From Acidobacteriota bacterium (GTDB lineage: Bacteria > Acidobacteriota > Vicinamibacteria > Vicinamibacterales > UBA2999): a stretch of 48,169 bases of DNA. The position numbers and the translations under genes are program-made. Each line of letters starts with the position of its first letter. The first letter of the stretch is position 1. This document shows, piece by piece, positions 8,544 to 16,820 of the stretch. Location: NCBI GenBank assembly GCA_030650395.1, contig JAUSDY010000009.1, forward strand, positions 1 through 48,169, in the 5' to 3' direction. Under the pieces are notes generated by a model. The model did not search any database. It saw only the letters and a program-made list of their open reading frames with translations, and was not told the DNA's origin.

Positions 8544-9481
8544 CCACGCTCGATCGGCTTGACGGCTGGCAGGCCGTGGGCGTGATCAGCCCAGCCCAAC
8601 ACCAGGTACTCAGCGCAATCGTGCGGAAGGAGCGCTGTTCCGTTTACCTCGAGCTGAGCGCGCTGCTGTATCTCGGCGTGCTGTTGTTCGCCGGCGGCGT
8701 CGGGTGGACGTTCCGCGAATACGTCGACAACCTCGGCGACGGCGCCATCATTACGGCGCTCACCCTGATGGTGGCGGCGGCCTTCTACTACTGCTTTGCG
8801 ACGGCGGAGCCGTACGATTCCGACGAAACCGAATCGCCCAACATGGCATTCGATTACGTGCTCTACCTCGGGTGCCTGCTGTTGTCGGCGGAGGTGGCCT
8901 ACCTTCAGTACCGCTTCGAAATCTTTCGCAGCTGGCACCATCACCTGTTGATCGGCACGGTGGTGTTCGGACTGCTGGCCTACCGCTTCGACAACCGGTT
9001 CGTGCTCTCGATGGCGCTGTCGTCGCTGGCGGCCTGGCTCGGGCTTCGCATCGACGACTTCACCGGCACATCTTCGGACGCCCTGCGTGTCACGGCATTG
9101 TTCTACGGTGCACTCATCATCGGCATTGGAACGCTGCTGCATCGCGAGAACATCAAGGCACACTTTCTCGAGGTCTACCTCCACCTCGGCGCCAATGTGA
9201 TTCTGATGGCGGCCGCATCGGGGCTGGGCGAACCGTCGATGGGCCTGGCGTATCTGGCGGCGCTGGTCGCCTTGTCCGCCGCCGCCATCATGCTCGGCGT
9301 GCGGTTCCGCCGTTTTGCGTTTGTGGCGTACGGAATCCTGTACGGCTATGGCGGCATCAGCTACAAACTGCTCGCAGCCGTCGGCGAGCCGCTCGTGGCG
9401 CTGTGGTATTTCGTGTTCACCGGCACCTTCGTGATCGGCTTACTGGTGGTGCTGGCCCGCCGGTTCGGGCGTGACGAATGA
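8540..9481 (+). CDS. DUF2157-like polytopic membrane protein
   Basis: About 313 residues. A short soluble N-terminal helix-turn-helix-like segment (LDRLDGWQAVGVISPAQHQV) leads into roughly eight hydrophobic segments, the pattern of DUF2157 proteins, whose role is unknown. I choose the GTG at 8540 because it forms a GTGA overlap with the preceding stop; an in-frame GTG at 8528 is also possible. It is translationally coupled to the next gene, a related architecture, suggesting a two-component membrane complex. Confidence 0.7.
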   Translation: MTTLDRLDGWQAVGVISPAQHQVLSAIVRKERCSVYLELSALLYLGVLLFAGGVGWTFREYVDNLGDGAIITALTLMVAAAFYYCFATAEPYDSDETESPNMAFDYVLYLGCLLLSAEVAYLQYRFEIFRSWHHHLLIGTVVFGLLAYRFDNRFVLSMALSSLAAWLGLRIDDFTGTSSDALRVTALFYGALIIGIGTLLHRENIKAHFLEVYLHLGANVILMAAASGLGEPSMGLAYLAALVALSAAAIMLGVRFRRFAFVAYGILYGYGGISYKLLAAVGEPLVALWYFVFTGTFVIGLLVVLARRFGRDE

Positions 9482-10629
9482 GCGCCTACAGCCTCGACGA
9501 CGAGCGGAAGATCAGAGTAGGCCGCCTGGTCGCGGACTGGACGAAGTCCGGCCTGCTGAGCGAGGAGCAGCGCGACAAGATCTTGCCGGAGCTGCAGGTC
9601 GAGTTGCGGCGGACCAACCTGTTTCTCCGCCTGGTCCTCTTCATTTTCGCGATGCTGATCATCCAATCAGCGCTCGGCATTCTGGCGATTACCATCGCAG
9701 TGTCCGGACAGACAGCGGGGGCCGTGCTGTGCGCGATCGGCGCCGTCGGGGCCTTCTGGCTGGCGGGCTTTCTCGTCAATCGGTTCAGGCTCTACCGATT
9801 TGGCATCGAAGAAGCGGCGGCGGTGGCCGCCATCGGGTTGATGGGCGCCGCCGCTGCTCTGGGCTGGTCGGAAATCGCCCACGGCATTGAAAACACCATC
9901 TTTGCGGCCGGCCTCGTGGCGGCGGCGGCCGTGGCGGTGGCGGTCTTTGCCAGATTCGGTTACCTCTACGCCGCGATTGCGGCGATGGCGTGCGCAGCCG
10001 CGCTGCCGTTCCTGTTCGGCGATTCTGAAATAGTTCATCGCGTGACCGCGATCGCGATCCTGGCCTTGATCGCCGCGACTGCGTGGACGCAGCGGACTAA
10101 GTACGGTGACGACTATCCCGGCGACACCTACGGATTGATCGAAGCGGCGGCCTGGATCGGGATCTATGCTCTCATCAACTTGCTGAGCTTCGGCAAGATC
10201 GATCGCTCGGAGTGGTTCTACTGGGTCACTTACGCCGGCATTTGGATCGTGCCCCTGCTGGCGCTGTGGGTGTCGATTCGGAGCCGGCAACGAATGCTGC
10301 TCGACGTGAGCGTGCTGATGCTGCTTGCCACGTTGATGTCGAATAAGGCGTACCTCGGCACCCCACGCTACGCGTGGGATCCGATCGTGTTCGGGCTGCT
10401 GTTGATGGGGAGCGCGATCGCGATCAAGCGCTGGCTGGCCAGCGGCGAGAACGGCGAGCGGCACGGTTTCACCGCGGCGCGCATCCTGGCGTCCGACAAA
10501 GCCAAGGTCGGCGTCTTCGGGATGGCGTCGCTCGCGCACCCGGCGGCGACGGCGCAGCCGGGCAGCGCGCCGGCGGACCCGATGGGCGGCGGACGTTCCG
10601 GCGGCGCGGGCGCGGGCGGGTCGTTCTGA
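9478..10629 (+). CDS. DUF2157-like polytopic membrane protein, second copy
   Basis: A 383-residue protein with the same architecture as its upstream neighbour: a soluble start (RVGRLVADWTKSGLLSEEQ, a typical 'resolve at the short helix' segment) then around ten hydrophobic segments. The C terminus is Gly-rich and polar (GGGRSGGAGAGGSF). It starts at an ATGA overlap with the preceding stop. No enzymatic motif is visible. The pair probably arose by duplication and works at the inner membrane. The operon ends here, before a tandem-repeat gap. Confidence 0.68.
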   Translation: MSAYSLDDERKIRVGRLVADWTKSGLLSEEQRDKILPELQVELRRTNLFLRLVLFIFAMLIIQSALGILAITIAVSGQTAGAVLCAIGAVGAFWLAGFLVNRFRLYRFGIEEAAAVAAIGLMGAAAALGWSEIAHGIENTIFAAGLVAAAAVAVAVFARFGYLYAAIAAMACAAALPFLFGDSEIVHRVTAIAILALIAATAWTQRTKYGDDYPGDTYGLIEAAAWIGIYALINLLSFGKIDRSEWFYWVTYAGIWIVPLLALWVSIRSRQRMLLDVSVLMLLATLMSNKAYLGTPRYAWDPIVFGLLLMGSAIAIKRWLASGENGERHGFTAARILASDKAKVGVFGMASLAHPAATAQPGSAPADPMGGGRSGGAGAGGSF

Positions 10630-10630
10630 G

Positions 10631-10712
10631 AAGTTGAAAGTTGAAAGTTGAAAGTTTGAAGTTTCAGTTTCAAGTTTAGTTCACAGTTTAGAGTTCAAAG
10701 TCTAAAGTTATC
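10631..10712. repeat. GTTGAAA heptamer array
   Basis: Starting with three near-perfect heptamers (AGTTGAA units), the array degenerates through GTTTGAA, GTTTCAA and GTTTAGA variants across about 80 bases. It occupies the gap between the membrane-protein operon and the cupin gene and stops just before the cupin Shine-Dalgarno sequence (GAGAGG). The same heptamer recurs at 46850-46863. Confidence 0.8.
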
Positions 10713-10725
10713 GAGAGGACCGACC

Positions 10726-11367
10726 ATGAAGATCCGAATTTTCGCCGCTCTGATCGCCTGGATTCCGGCTGTCGCGCTTGCGCAGCAGCCCAAGGCCGCC
10801 ACTTACATCACCGACGAAGAGGTCAAGTTGATCAACGCCAGTCCGGGCGTCGATCGGCAGATCGTCAACGTCGACATCGGCAAGTCCAACCTCGCCGTCG
10901 GGATCATTCATCGCGGCAAGACCGGCGCGCCGGCCGCGGGCGCCGCGGCCGCGGCAGCGAGGGCTCCGGCCGCGACTCCGGCAGCCGCCGAACCGTGCGG
11001 AGTGCGCGCCGCTGCACCACCGCCTGCCGGCACGGCGAGCGGCATCTCGCACGAGGGGCAAACCGAGACCTACATCATCGTCTCGGGCGGCGGCACCCTC
11101 GTCACCGGCGGCCGCATCGTCAACGGCCGCAAGTCGGGGCCCGAAAGCTCGGTCACCAAGGTGCTGAACGGGCCGTCGTGCAGCGGCTTGATCGACGGCG
11201 CAGATGTGGTGAAGAAGGTCGTCAAGACCTGCGACATCATCATCATCCCCGCCGGCGTGCCGCACGGCTGGACCGACATCGGCGATCACGTCGATTACTT
11301 GAGCGTGCGCCCTGATCCCGATCGCGTCATCGCCGCGCTGTACGTGAACCCGCTGATCAAGAAGTAG
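10726..11367 (+). CDS. Secreted cupin-domain protein
   Basis: A 213-residue protein with a signal peptide (MKIRIFAALIAWIPAVALA, cut before QQP) and a C-terminal cupin barrel. The first cupin motif is weak (GQTETYIIVSGGGTLVTGG); the second has PAGVPHGWTDIG with a metal-type His. An Ala/Pro-rich low-complexity insert lies at about 68-105. Cupins of this kind bind small metabolites or metals; no specific activity can be assigned. The Shine-Dalgarno sequence GAGAGG is well placed. A perfect hairpin follows the stop. Confidence 0.8.
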   Translation: MKIRIFAALIAWIPAVALAQQPKAATYITDEEVKLINASPGVDRQIVNVDIGKSNLAVGIIHRGKTGAPAAGAAAAAARAPAATPAAAEPCGVRAAAPPPAGTASGISHEGQTETYIIVSGGGTLVTGGRIVNGRKSGPESSVTKVLNGPSCSGLIDGADVVKKVVKTCDIIIIPAGVPHGWTDIGDHVDYLSVRPDPDRVIAALYVNPLIKK

Positions 11368-11379
11368 GGAGCGATCGTA

Positions 11380-11402
11380 GGGCACCCCTTTATGGGGTGC
11401 CC
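11380..11402. terminator. Bidirectional terminator-like hairpin
   Basis: GGGCACCCC and GGGGTGCCC form a perfect 9-base-pair stem with a TTTAT loop between two convergent stop codons (cupin, plus; glycosyltransferase, minus). Its right arm abuts the stop codon of the glycosyltransferase. There is no long U-tract. Confidence 0.75.
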
Positions 11403-12116
11403 TCAGCGATGGCGGCGGCGAATAGAGAAGATGTCGCCGATCATGCTGACCACGTCGCCGATGCGATTGACGGAGCTGCCTTCGTGGTACGTGCACACCA
11501 CGGGCAGCTCCTCGATTCGATAGCCAAACTTCCTCGCCAGCACGAGCGCTTCGACGTCGAAGCCGAAGCGGTCGCTTTGCTGCGCGGCGAAGATCCGCCG
11601 GGCGGCTTCGGCCCTGAACCCCTTGAACCCGCACTGCGTGTCTGTGATGCCGGGCAGCGCCAGCGCCTGCACCAGCAGGTTGAAGATCCGGCTCATGACG
11701 TTGCGAAGCGCGGGCGGGGCGCCGATCTCGCGCGCGCCCGGCGCGGTGCGCGACGCAATCACCACGTCGGCGCCGGCGTCGAGCCGCGCCAGCATCGGCT
11801 CGATCCCTGTCACGGGCAGCGACAGGTCGGCATCGATGAACGCCAGGCGTGCGCCTTTTGCCGCGAGGAAGCCGCGGCGCACCGAGTAGCCCTTGCCGCG
11901 GTTGACATGGTTGACGATCACGATCACGTTCGTCCGCTCACCGGCGGCGGCACGCGCTTCGTCGGCCGCGAGCGGCGATCCGCCATCGATGATCACGAGC
12001 AGCTCCCATGTGTACGGCTGGCCATCCAGATACGCACAGACCTTGCCGACCGTTCCGCCAATGCGGCCGACCTCGTTGTACGCCGGAATCACGAGACTGA
12101 GTCGCGGCGGCGTCAT
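11403..12116 (-). CDS. GT2 family glycosyltransferase (DPM1-like)
   Basis: A 237-residue inverting GT-A glycosyltransferase of the dolichyl/polyprenyl-phosphate mannosyltransferase type. LSLVIPAYNE opens the nucleotide-sugar fold, the DxD-type site is FIDADLSLP, and DTQCGFKGFR with DRFGFDVE forms the acceptor site. No membrane segments follow, as in soluble DPM1. It probably loads a sugar onto polyprenyl phosphate, which the membrane protein encoded just upstream could use as a donor. The two genes overlap by four bases (ATGA). Confidence 0.88.
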   Translation of the reverse strand: MTPPRLSLVIPAYNEVGRIGGTVGKVCAYLDGQPYTWELLVIIDGGSPLAADEARAAAGERTNVIVIVNHVNRGKGYSVRRGFLAAKGARLAFIDADLSLPVTGIEPMLARLDAGADVVIASRTAPGAREIGAPPALRNVMSRIFNLLVQALALPGITDTQCGFKGFRAEAARRIFAAQQSDRFGFDVEALVLARKFGYRIEELPVVCTYHEGSSVNRIGDVVSMIGDIFSIRRRHR

Positions 12117-13564
12117 TCGACCCGGACGCCGCCGCCCTCGTCGATAAAGGCGATCGGCGCGCCCGGCTCGATCCGCCCGCCAAGGATTTTGTAGATGAAG
12201 TACTTATCCATGGTCGGGTGCGCGCCCTCGAAGTTGACACGGATGTCGCGCAACGCCGGCGCCATCGCTGCCAGCTTCGTCGATCCGATCCGCATGGTGC
12301 GATATTGCGGATAACTGAAGAACTCTTTCGCTTGCCCGGCGCGTGAGGGGAGAAGGACCGCGACGACCACAAGGGCGCCGGCCCCGATCCATTGCACGGC
12401 GGCACGATTCGGCAGCGCCGCAATCGTCATCCCGAACGTCAACACCATCGCCGTCGTGGTTGTCAGAAACCAATAGCTGTCGTACGGCCGGGTCCAGGTG
12501 GCGAACAGGGCCGTGGCCATCACGATGGCGCCGACCGACACCGCGAGCAGCATCGGGTCTTTGCGCCAGCGGATCGCCATGATGATCGCGGCGGCAAGGA
12601 CGGGGAACTGAAACTTCCAGGTGTCGTTCTGGTGGACGAGCAGGTCGCTGGTGCCATTGACCACCGCACTGTAGCTCTTGACCACGTCAATCGAGCGCGC
12701 GTTCGCCATCGCGTTGATCGCGCCGGTCGGTCCGATTGGCGCGTCCGGCTCGCGCAGATACGAAACGGCGTATGGAATCTGCAGCACCAGCACCACGGTG
12801 CCCGCGAGCGCGGCGAGCTCCGCGGCGCGGCGCCCGCCTTCGCTAAAGCTACGGCGGCCAGGCCACTCCACCCCACCACGCAAAGTCCGCGTGGCGGGGG
12901 CCCCGGTCTCCACCCCACCACGCAAAGTCCGCGTGGCGGGGGCCCCGGTCTCCCGCTTGAGCAACGGTTGGGCGATCAACGCGGCGAAGATCGGAGCGGC
13001 GACAAACACCGCCGACAGGTGCGCCTGGACTGCGAGCCATGCCACCGCGGCGGTGGCCGCAATCCTCCACCGTGTTGGCGCATCGCCCAGGCTCAATGCC
13101 AGCGCCGTCGCCATCTTGATGAGTGCCGCGGCGACAGGCGGATTCCAGATCGCGCCGGAAATACTGATGTCGAACGGCGCCGACGCAATGAACAGGCACA
13201 TCGCGAGCGCGAGCGTGATGGGCACGCGGCGCGACAGCACGACGAGCAGGCACGTATCGGCCGCCGACTGCAGCAACGCCACCGTGATGCCGCCGGCGTG
13301 CGGAAGATTGCTGGTGAACGGACCAACCAGGTGACGGCCGATCCACAGGATCCAGTAATAGGCCGGCCCGAACCCGCGGCCGCCGGCGGTGCTCGGCGCG
13401 CCGGTCAATGGCAACTCGCGCCAACCGCCGAGCGCGATCGCCCAGTCGCGCGTCTGTTCGCCGAGCATCAGGAAGGAGTTGGCAATGTCGTGCGTACGGA
13501 TCAGCACGACACAGGCGAAGAAGGCCGCCGCGACGGCCACCCGCGCTCGCGGCCCCAGAATCAC
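12113..13564 (-). CDS. Polytopic GT-C-like membrane glycosyltransferase
   Basis: A 483-residue protein with about ten hydrophobic segments and an extracytoplasmic C-terminal segment, as in GT39/GT83-like polyprenyl-phosphate-sugar transferases. Acidic residues near the first loop (RTHDIANSF, EQTRDWAIA) fit the usual catalytic loop position. The family is inferred from topology and from coupling to a DPM1-like gene. Residues about 205-235 consist of two tandem copies of a 14-residue unit (TGAPATRTLRGG) encoded by a repeat, followed by another repeat-derived segment, in a cytoplasmic loop. The start is GTG, six bases after a TAGAAT box. Confidence 0.68.
   Translation of the reverse strand: MILGPRARVAVAAAFFACVVLIRTHDIANSFLMLGEQTRDWAIALGGWRELPLTGAPSTAGGRGFGPAYYWILWIGRHLVGPFTSNLPHAGGITVALLQSAADTCLLVVLSRRVPITLALAMCLFIASAPFDISISGAIWNPPVAAALIKMATALALSLGDAPTRWRIAATAAVAWLAVQAHLSAVFVAAPIFAALIAQPLLKRETGAPATRTLRGGVETGAPATRTLRGGVEWPGRRSFSEGGRRAAELAALAGTVVLVLQIPYAVSYLREPDAPIGPTGAINAMANARSIDVVKSYSAVVNGTSDLLVHQNDTWKFQFPVLAAAIIMAIRWRKDPMLLAVSVGAIVMATALFATWTRPYDSYWFLTTTTAMVLTFGMTIAALPNRAAVQWIGAGALVVVAVLLPSRAGQAKEFFSYPQYRTMRIGSTKLAAMAPALRDIRVNFEGAHPTMDKYFIYKILGGRIEPGAPIAFIDEGGGVRVE
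12868..12951. repeat. Two tandem 42-base repeats inside the membrane protein gene
   Basis: Two identical 42-base units, each containing CCACGC and GCGTGG arms around a 7-base loop and ending in GGGGGCCCCGGTCT. Because 42 is a multiple of three the frame is kept and 14 residues are duplicated. The adjacent bases 12835-12860 hold another palindromic motif with CTTCGCTAAAGCTACGG. Confidence 0.93.
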
Positions 13565-13576
13565 CCGACGATTCTA
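13565..13576 (-). promoter_or_regulatory. -10 box TAGAAT before the GT-C gene
   Basis: TAGAAT on the minus strand (plus 13571-13576) is followed by six bases and the GTG at 13564, implying a leaderless transcript. No convincing -35 hexamer is seen. It lies in the 20-base gap after the permease stop. Confidence 0.5.
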
Positions 13577-13584
13577 CTAGACCG

Positions 13585-16239
13585 TTAGTGGCGGCGGAGA
13601 GCCGTCAAGGGATCCAACCGCGACCCTCGCCACGCGGGCACCACCGACGCGCCCAGCGCAATCGTCAGAACCAGCGCGGTCGCGGCCACGAACGACGTCA
13701 CGTCGATCACATCGAGACTGCCGATCAGATTGGCGAGCAGTCGAATGATGGCGATGGCCACGGCCAAACCAAGCGCAGTGCCGATGGCGGCGAGCCTGAG
13801 GCCGCGGCCGACGAAGCGCTTCACCACGTCGCCACGGCTGGCTCCGACGGCGATCCGGATGCCGATCTCCTGCGTGCTCTGACGCACCGTGTAGGCGACC
13901 AGCCCGTAAATCCCGAGTGCAGACAGCGCGATGGTCATCGCGCCAAACATCACCAGCGCGCTGGCGGCCATCTCGTAGTTGCCGAGGTCGCCACGCGCCT
14001 GCTCCGTCAGCAGACGCGCCGACAGGATCGGCAGGTCCGGATCGATGGCGCGCACGTGATACTGCAACCGATCGAGGACCTCGGCGCCCGTGGCACGGCT
14101 CCGCGCGTGGATGAGGACATCGGATCGGTAGTTCTGTGCGGCCGCCAGATAGACATAGGGTCGCGGCGTCTCCGTCAGCCGGGCATACTTCACGTCGCGC
14201 GCCACCCCGACGACGATGTGCCACTCGCCAGGTGAATTGGCGATGCGCTTGCCGATCGCGCCCTCCGGGCTCTGCCAGAACCGGCGCGCCATGGTTTCGT
14301 TGACAATCGCCACCTTCGGCGTCGAGGCATCGTCATCGTCCGCGAACTCGCGCCCCGCCAGCATCTTGATGCGCAGCGTCGCAAAGTAGTCCGGACCCAC
14401 GCTGTTGAACATGAACTGGAGGTCTTCGTCGGCGCGGGGCTCATAACCCTCGACCTCCACGGGATCTGTCCCGGTTTCGACCAGGGTCAACGGCACGTAC
14501 CGGGCGACGCTCGCCGATTCGATCGACGGGTCGTTGCGAATCTCCCGCAGCAGCCGCGCGAGAAACACCGGGCCGGTGGCATTCGTGTAGCCGCCCGGTT
14601 GGAGGTCAACGGACGCCGTCCCGACCGCAAGCGGATCGAATCCAGCGTCGATGCCACGGGCCGTCTCGAGCCCGCGGAACACCAGGCCGGCCGCCACGAG
14701 CAGCACGACCGACACTGCGACCTGCGCGACCACCAGCGCGCCGCGCAACCGCGCTCGAGTTCCCGCGCGGCCCGTCGCATCGTCTTTCATCGCGCCCGCC
14801 ACATCGACGCGCGACGTCCGAAGCGCCGGCACGAAGCCAAAGACCAACGCGCTCAGGCACGAGAGGACCACGGCGAACGTCACCACCATCCAGTCCACCG
14901 ATGTATCGAGATTGACCCGCATCGGGGCCGCGGCCGCGGCGCTACCCCGCAGGATCGGCAAGGCGACCGCGGCCAGGATGACGCCGAGGATCGCGCCCGG
15001 CAGCGCGCGCACGAGGTTCTCGACAAACAGCAGCCGGAGAATCCGGCCGCGTCCGGCGCCGAGCGCCACGCGGACGGCCAGCTCGCCCCGGCGTCCCACG
15101 CCGCGGACGAGCACGAGGTTGGCGACGTTGGCGCAGACGATGATCAAGACGAGCGTCCCCATCACGCCGAGCAGCACGACGACCGGCATCATGTAGGTCT
15201 GCGCGCCGAACGGCGACCGCCACAGCGGCAAGACTTCTGCCCGCTCGTTGGTCGGAGTCGGTAGGGGATTGTCGGCCTCCGCCTGTGCGCCCAGCACGCC
15301 GATCTCCGCGGATGCCGCCGCGATGCTCACGCCCGGCTTCAGGCGTCTGAACACCACCATCGCCGCCGCGGACCGGGAGTCGAGATGGCTGACCCTGCTG
15401 AGCGTTGGCTGCATCATCACCGGCACGTAGAGCTCCATCACCAGGCTCACGATGGTGCCTTGAAAGGCCCGGTCTGCGACGCCGACGACGGTGAGAGGTT
15501 GCCGGTTGACTTGAATGGTCTTGCCAACGATGGCCGGATCGGCGCCGAAGGAGCGGCGCCACAGTCCGTCGCTCAGGACGACGACCGGGTGCTGACCGGG
15601 CGCGACTTCATCCGACGGCAGCAGCGTCCGTCCCAGTTGTGCGCCGACGCCCAGCAACTGGAAGTAGTTGCCGGTGACTATCTCGCACCACACCCGCTCG
15701 CCGGTGCGGCCGAGGCCGAGGATCACCGGCTGCATGTCCGTGGCAGCCAGCCCTTCGAACCCCTGCGCATGCTCGCGGAAGTGCTTGAAGTCCAGAAACG
15801 ACGTGCCGTTCAACCGTCCGCCGATCGTGCGATGCGCGACGACGGCGAGGCTGGCGGAGTCGGGCACGCCCGGCAGCGGACTGAGCGCGAGGGCCTTGAA
15901 CATCGAGAAGACAGCGGCATTCCCGCCGACGCCGAGCGTGAGCACGGCGATCACGGCGATCGAAAAGCCGGCGTTCCGCCGCAGCTGGCGCACGCCGAAG
16001 CGGACGTCCTGGTAGACATCGACGATCCATTCCACCGCGCCACCCCGGTAGACCCGGCGCGTGGCTTCGGTCGTCTGCAGCACGTTGCCGAATTCCTTCA
16101 TCGCGGCCAGCCGCGCCGTTTCCGGATCCTGGCCGTCCTCCATCTGATCGCGCGTGGCCATCGCCAGGTGGCTGCGAATCTCCGCCCGCAGGTCGTCGTC
16201 TATTTCATGGCGGCGCCGCAGCCAGTGCCAGAACTTCAT
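13585..16239 (-). CDS. ADOP-type ABC permease (MacB/FtsX-like)
   Basis: An 884-residue 'acidobacterial duplicated orphan permease'. The N terminus (MKFWHWLRRRHEIDDDLRAEI) and the segment with AAMKEFGN are typical of this family. A first transmembrane helix leads into a MacB-type periplasmic core, an FtsX domain (around LIIVCANVANLVLVRGVGRR), a second periplasmic core (QPGGYT onward) and a second FtsX domain ending in WRGSRLDPLTALRRH. No ATPase is encoded alongside, hence 'orphan'. The substrate is unknown; these permeases exist in many copies per acidobacterial genome. It starts four bases after PadR, which should control it. Confidence 0.94.
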   Translation of the reverse strand: MKFWHWLRRRHEIDDDLRAEIRSHLAMATRDQMEDGQDPETARLAAMKEFGNVLQTTEATRRVYRGGAVEWIVDVYQDVRFGVRQLRRNAGFSIAVIAVLTLGVGGNAAVFSMFKALALSPLPGVPDSASLAVVAHRTIGGRLNGTSFLDFKHFREHAQGFEGLAATDMQPVILGLGRTGERVWCEIVTGNYFQLLGVGAQLGRTLLPSDEVAPGQHPVVVLSDGLWRRSFGADPAIVGKTIQVNRQPLTVVGVADRAFQGTIVSLVMELYVPVMMQPTLSRVSHLDSRSAAAMVVFRRLKPGVSIAAASAEIGVLGAQAEADNPLPTPTNERAEVLPLWRSPFGAQTYMMPVVVLLGVMGTLVLIIVCANVANLVLVRGVGRRGELAVRVALGAGRGRILRLLFVENLVRALPGAILGVILAAVALPILRGSAAAAAPMRVNLDTSVDWMVVTFAVVLSCLSALVFGFVPALRTSRVDVAGAMKDDATGRAGTRARLRGALVVAQVAVSVVLLVAAGLVFRGLETARGIDAGFDPLAVGTASVDLQPGGYTNATGPVFLARLLREIRNDPSIESASVARYVPLTLVETGTDPVEVEGYEPRADEDLQFMFNSVGPDYFATLRIKMLAGREFADDDDASTPKVAIVNETMARRFWQSPEGAIGKRIANSPGEWHIVVGVARDVKYARLTETPRPYVYLAAAQNYRSDVLIHARSRATGAEVLDRLQYHVRAIDPDLPILSARLLTEQARGDLGNYEMAASALVMFGAMTIALSALGIYGLVAYTVRQSTQEIGIRIAVGASRGDVVKRFVGRGLRLAAIGTALGLAVAIAIIRLLANLIGSLDVIDVTSFVAATALVLTIALGASVVPAWRGSRLDPLTALRRH

Positions 16240-16243
16240 GGTC

Positions 16244-16600
16244 TCAACCTCTTTCCGGACCCGGATTGAGCACGCCGCCGATCGCGACGACCAACTGCTC
16301 CCACTTGTTGCGCTCGCGCAGCAGCTGCTTCTTGCCGGCCGGCGTCAGCCGATAGAACTTGGCGCGCTGCTTGGCGTCGGTCAGCTGCCAATCGGATTTG
16401 ACCCAGCCCTGCTTCTGCAGGCGGTGCAGCGCAGGGTAGAGCGATCCGGTTTCGACCTGCAGCGCCTCGGACGATTGCGCGCGGATGGTGTGCCCGATCG
16501 CATAACCGTGCTGGGGGCCCCACTGGAGCGTTTGCAGGATGAGCAAGTCGAGCGTGCCTTGTAACAGTTCGAGACGAGTACGCGCGGCGCGGGGTTCCAT
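16244..16600 (-). CDS. PadR family transcriptional regulator
   Basis: A 118-residue PadR-type winged-helix repressor. The family signature is clear: LLQGTLDLLILQTLQWGPQHGYAI, then QVETGSLYPALHRLQKQGWV and the wing AKFYRLTPAGKKQL. A short C-terminal helix would mediate dimerisation. It is encoded directly upstream of the ADOP permease, the usual pairing. The ATG lies six bases after a TAGGAT box, and the entire promoter sits inside a large perfect dyad, so autorepression is expected. Confidence 0.94.
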   Translation of the reverse strand: MEPRAARTRLELLQGTLDLLILQTLQWGPQHGYAIGHTIRAQSSEALQVETGSLYPALHRLQKQGWVKSDWQLTDAKQRAKFYRLTPAGKKQLLRERNKWEQLVVAIGGVLNPGPERG

Positions 16601-16637
16601 GTAGACATCCTACACCCACGGATGTAGGATGTCTACA
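16600..16637 (-). promoter_or_regulatory. PadR operator overlapping a leaderless promoter
   Basis: TGTAGACATCCTACA (16600-16614) and its exact reverse complement (16623-16637) flank an 8-base centre. Each arm itself has a TGTAG-N5-CTACA dyad. On the minus strand TAGACA (-35; plus 16630-16635), a 17-base spacer and TAGGAT (-10; plus 16607-16612) make a plausible sigma-70-type promoter, with ATG six bases after the -10. Bound PadR would cover the promoter and start codon. Confidence 0.88.
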
Positions 16638-16650
16638 GTGACTGCTGAGG

Positions 16651-16795
16651 ACTCCTCGCTCCGCTCGTCGTAGGCTCGGGCCTTCCGACTTCGCGCACGC
16701 GCTTCGGCGGGACAAGTCGGCCTCGAAGGCGACGCGGCCACGCCGCGTCGTAGGCTCGCGCCTGCGGCGCTCGTGGGCGCAAGATATACTTCGGG
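16651..16795. repeat. GTCGTAGGCTCG-type palindromic repeat, left copy
   Basis: A patchwork of palindromic segments including CTCGCTCCGCTCGTCGTAGG and a later second CGTCGTAGGCTCGCG. The same family occurs in inverted orientation at 17640-17705, on the far side of the lipoprotein gene. Near its right end TATACT (about 16789-16794) could be a promoter for the lipoprotein. Confidence 0.6.
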
Positions 16796-16820
16796 CTCCC
16801 ACCCGCGAACTGATACCGCT

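Noticed and set aside
12392-13588. A 398-codon plus-strand frame opposite the GT-C membrane protein
   Set aside because: Hydrophilic shadow of a membrane protein gene; the minus strand has helices, a coupled neighbour and a promoter.
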